Assembly: GCF_900299535.1 (NCBI RefSeq)
Contig: NZ_OMKE01000039.1
Span: forward strand, 242,403 to 306,402
Direction: 5' to 3'
Length of the DNA stretch: 64,000 bases
Origin: Aquimarina aquimarini
GTDB taxonomy: Bacteria > Bacteroidota > Bacteroidia > Flavobacteriales > Flavobacteriaceae
Position numbers and translations under genes: made by a program. Positions 61,529 to 64,000 of the stretch are shown one piece after another. Position 1 is the stretch's first letter. The number at the start of each line of letters is the position of its first letter. The notes under the pieces were generated by a model. That model saw only the letters and a list, made by a program, of their open reading frames with translations. It ran no database searches and was not told the DNA's origin.

Positions 61529-62183
61529 ATAACCAACCATACCAAAATAGATATCTAAGTAATAACCAAAAAACCAAATGCCTATGAAGTAAAAAAAAGG
61601 TTTATCTATTTATAAGATAGATTTAGAATTAAGTTTTGTGTTTGTATGAGACAGAGGTGTTTTCATATGATAAAGATATCAGGTACTGAGCATATTATAG
61701 TATATGTATGGTATGTCTTTGGGGTATATAGACAGGTATTGTTTTGGGGTACTGTCATATTTAAGAACACCATGCTACACCTTAGTATGTTAAGTACCTG
61801 AATCTATAATGATTTTTCCAAAATAAAAGATAATATCCGAGATTACCCCGATTAGGTTTTAAGTTGAGTTTGTGAATGATTGTGTTCACAGCAAAGGTGC
61901 AGGGGTGCAAAAGTATATATCAATAGCTTATAGGTCATTATATCTGCATATATACTGGAGTACCCCGTGTCTTTGTGAAAAAGAAGGATTAATAGGAATA
62001 TTTAAATTGGTTTTTCTGTGTATGAGTATAATACCAGTTGGTTTTTATTAAAGGTTTATACTGGTTCCAGAAGCAAAAGGAAAAAACAGGAGTGATTTTT
62101 TATTAGTTAGTAATGCAGTTTGTGTAATCCTGCGCCCAATTACTCCTGTAGCCTTTTGTTATTAGTTAAAAATACAAAAAAAT
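61529..62183. other. Gene-poor accessory DNA
   Basis: No convincing gene in 655 bases. TTGGGGTA occurs at 61719 and 61744 and again at 62667; its complement core TACCCC at 61844 and 61961. A weak ACAGGAGTGATT / AATTACTCCTG pairing spans about 62087-62151. The significance of these is unclear. Confidence 0.35.
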
Positions 62184-62387
62184 ATGTTTGGAGACATGCC
62201 ACCAAAGGTTTTTTATGGATTACTGAATGCATTAGATATTGATATAGGCAATTTTGTAACCGCATTACTCAATGATGAACCAAAAGAAATCAATATTCTT
62301 ATAAAGATGTATGCTATTTATGAAGTTACTAAAGATACTAAACTAGTAAACAAAACTAAAGTAAGAGACTGGGATACAAGTCCATAA
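62184..62387 (+). CDS. Small unknown protein, 67 aa
   Basis: MFGDMPPKVFYGLLNALDID, then IGNFVTALLNDEPKEINILI and a C-terminal KVRDWDTSP. Helical, no signal. It resembles short proteins near phage-type regulators in length only; unknown. Confidence 0.4.
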   Translation: MFGDMPPKVFYGLLNALDIDIGNFVTALLNDEPKEINILIKMYAIYEVTKDTKLVNKTKVRDWDTSP

Positions 62388-62597
62388 AAATTGATAACAA
62401 TTACGGTTACTTTTTTTGCCCCAAGTATTGATATTAGGTGCTTGTATTAAGTGGGTTAAACTAATAGACAATTTGTATTCTTAGTGGTACATATAGGGTG
62501 TTTATACTACAAGTAGCTCTATATCAAATGTAAAATATGAAACCGCAAAATGTAAAATAATAAAGTAAAAATAACAACACCCCTTTTGCTGTAATAG

Positions 62598-62618
62598 ATT
62601 CCCGATCAAGTCGGGAAT
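62598..62618. repeat. Short palindrome ATTCCCGA-N5-TCGGGAAT
   Basis: Perfect 8-bp arms around a 5-base loop. The downstream plus-strand bases are A's, so it is not a classic terminator. From memory, strings of this type recur in flavobacterial genomes. Confidence 0.45.
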
Positions 62619-62898
62619 GAAAAAAAATATCTCAGTTTCAAAAAACGTGACTACTATGTCGTAGTATTGGGGTATGATTTGACAAAGAATCAAGTACAGT
62701 TTATCACAGCGTTTTTTGCAAATCTGCCGAGGAAAAATCAAATGTTAAAAAATTTGGCTATTCCAAAAAGAGGAAATAATAGTATAATAAAAAACAAAAA
62801 TAAAACACAACTAATTGATTTCAAGATACTTACAATTAAAATAAGCTATGATTTTCAAAAACAAAAAAGACGTTCTAAAAATCATGACATCAACCACA

Positions 62899-62921
62899 CA
62901 GGGGGTTTTTCCCCTGCTTTT
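62899..62921 (+). terminator. Terminator-like hairpin
   Basis: CAGGGG (62899-62904) and CCCCTG (62911-62916) arms followed by CTTTTT. It resembles the motif at 7151-7170. Flanking genes are not certain, so its use is unclear. Confidence 0.45.
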
Positions 62922-63032
62922 TAGGTTTTGTAGAATCAATTGCATCATTTATATTTAGAGATCAAATAATTGAGTATCAGAATTACACACAAACAAAATA
63001 CAATCAAATCATTTAACAGTAAAAAATGAATT

Positions 63033-64000
63033 ATGGCCATACAAACTACCACTACCATCTATATCGCCAACAAACAACTGAGTTCTTATAAAAGGCTTCA
63101 GTTACACCAAGAGATCGATGCCCATCATTCACTAGAATTGGTATGCCGTACTGATGCAATAGAGCAACTCTCTGATGAGCTAATTGGCGAGAGTAAAGAA
63201 TATATAGGTAGTATTATCACCATACAAGTAAGTGCCAATTCTACTGCAAATAGTTATAGAGAGTTAGAATTCAAAGGAGTGGTCACAGGAGTTGAAACCG
63301 TAAAAGGGTTTGAAGAGTCACAAGGGGATTTAATCTGTATAAAATCAAAAAGTGCCAGTATACTGGCAGACAACTTCCCTCATTATGCTTCATATAGCGA
63401 GGTAGGCTTATCAGATATCTTGCAAGACACTTTTCAAGGATATGATCTGGGTAAATTAGAAACAAACTTTGCGCCTACCAATAGCAGTACTATTCATTAT
63501 AGTGTACAACATAATGAGAGTGATTTTGCCTATGCAAGTAGATTATCTGCCTATTATAATGATTGGTTTTACTATGATGGTAAGCAATTGATTTTTGGTA
63601 GACCCTCTACAGAAGAAATAGAATTGTCTTATGGTATTGATCTCAAAAAGTTCAGTATCAATATGGAGCCTATGCCAAATAATGCTTCTTATTTTACCAA
63701 TGATTACATCGCAAATAAACAACATCAGAAAAATAGCGGAGATGTGAGCATCCCATCAACAGGCTATCATGGCTTTGCAGATAGCAAATCTAGAGAGCTA
63801 TACAATAAGCAAACACGCATATACAATCCTTTGTATACAGATGCTACTATGAAGCCTAGATTAGATGCTCAGGTAGAAGCCTATACAAAAAGTAGAGCCA
63901 TACAGCAAATTATAGCAAAAGGCGGTAGTGATAATCCAGGAGTTTGTTTAGGGCAAATCATAAGGATCAATGGTCATGGTAGTTATAGAGTTACCAAAAT
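63033..64000 (+). CDS. vgrG: Second VgrG (TssI), 3'-truncated by window end
   Basis: ATG 63033; frame open to the window end (322 codons). It is highly similar to the first VgrG from the first residues (IQTTTTIYIANKQLSSYKRL) through VQHNESDFAYASRLSAYYND, RPSTEEIELSYGIDLKKF, and the gp5 boundary NPGVCLGQIIRINGHG. Only the gp27-like part is present; the OB fold and beta-helix lie beyond the edge. A second effector cluster may follow it, as after the first copy. Confidence 0.93.
   Translation, partial: MAIQTTTTIYIANKQLSSYKRLQLHQEIDAHHSLELVCRTDAIEQLSDELIGESKEYIGSIITIQVSANSTANSYRELEFKGVVTGVETVKGFEESQGDLICIKSKSASILADNFPHYASYSEVGLSDILQDTFQGYDLGKLETNFAPTNSSTIHYSVQHNESDFAYASRLSAYYNDWFYYDGKQLIFGRPSTEEIELSYGIDLKKFSINMEPMPNNASYFTNDYIANKQHQKNSGDVSIPSTGYHGFADSKSRELYNKQTRIYNPLYTDATMKPRLDAQVEAYTKSRAIQQIIAKGGSDNPGVCLGQIIRINGHGSYRVTK

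Noticed and set aside
61529..62183. Decayed integrase or transposase in the gene-poor stretch
   Set aside because: No frame segment with recombinase or transposase motifs was found on either strand by eye.
62667..62924. Open frame of 85 codons starting with TTG
   Set aside because: Starts at a TTG with no support, crosses a terminator-like hairpin, is rich in Lys/Asn and has no recognisable domain; most likely spurious.
1..64000. CRISPR arrays, tRNA and rRNA genes
   Set aside because: No regularly spaced repeats and no tRNA- or rRNA-like conserved segments were noticed; only rnpB stands out as RNA. A covariance-model scan would settle this.

Overview
The window reads as chromosomal DNA of a marine-type Flavobacteriaceae bacterium (phylum Bacteroidota). 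The DNA is strongly AT-rich. Several promoters fit the Bacteroidota pattern TTG-N(16-23)-TAnnTTTG, and Shine-Dalgarno sites are absent or weak. Typical families are present: a T9SS-sorted nuclease, BshA (bacillithiol pathway), MuiA with a CarboxypepD_reg-like insertion, DUF2911, many short SPII lipoproteins and VgrG proteins of the Bacteroidota T6SS type. Aquimarina or a close relative is a plausible guess, but the genus is inference only.

1-21.5 kb is mostly core metabolism: thrC (5' end cut off by the window), a peptidase-like protein with a broken metal site, a Nudix hydrolase, gcvT, a DCC protein, MuiA, a PLP decarboxylase divergent from a LysR regulator, a dicarboxylate symporter, aroC and a frameshifted LpxH-like phosphoesterase. 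A coherent unit follows: an Lrp regulator overlapping a large FAD/Fe-S D-2-hydroxyacid dehydrogenase, divergent from a DUF1338 (2-oxoadipate dioxygenase/decarboxylase type) gene. Together they suggest the 2-oxoadipate to D-2-hydroxyglutarate to 2-oxoglutarate end of lysine breakdown.

21.8-36.3 kb is a VgrG island with all genes on the plus strand. It holds VgrG, a 56-residue reading frame, a Cys-rich toxin-like protein with a DUF6714-like partner, a LysM protein, a DUF4280 (PAAR-like) protein and a 923-residue OmpA-domain protein. Next come several exported proteins (one pair clearly duplicated, others only similar in build), a Tle1-like DUF2235 lipase and its DUF2931 lipoprotein partner. No T6SS sheath, baseplate or ClpV genes lie in the window, so this is an auxiliary effector/immunity cluster.

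36.3-57.9 kb returns to core functions: bshA, rnpB (RNase P RNA, minus strand), dnaX, miaE, a T9SS-type endonuclease I, pta-ackA, outer-membrane proteins, an AraC regulator, DUF418, DUF2911, a TlpA-like lipoprotein and pheT. Embedded at 43.4-44.5 kb is a tandem array of four 61-63 residue peptides with a bacteriocin-type leader and an invariant cysteine spacing; this is the most striking item in the window.

58-64 kb is a gene-poor accessory stretch: a 129-bp palindromic repeat (with a half copy at 6.35 kb), a decayed small reading frame, small lipoprotein and membrane proteins, a phage-type repressor with an operator-like divergent region, several tiny unknown genes, and finally a second vgrG that runs off the window end.
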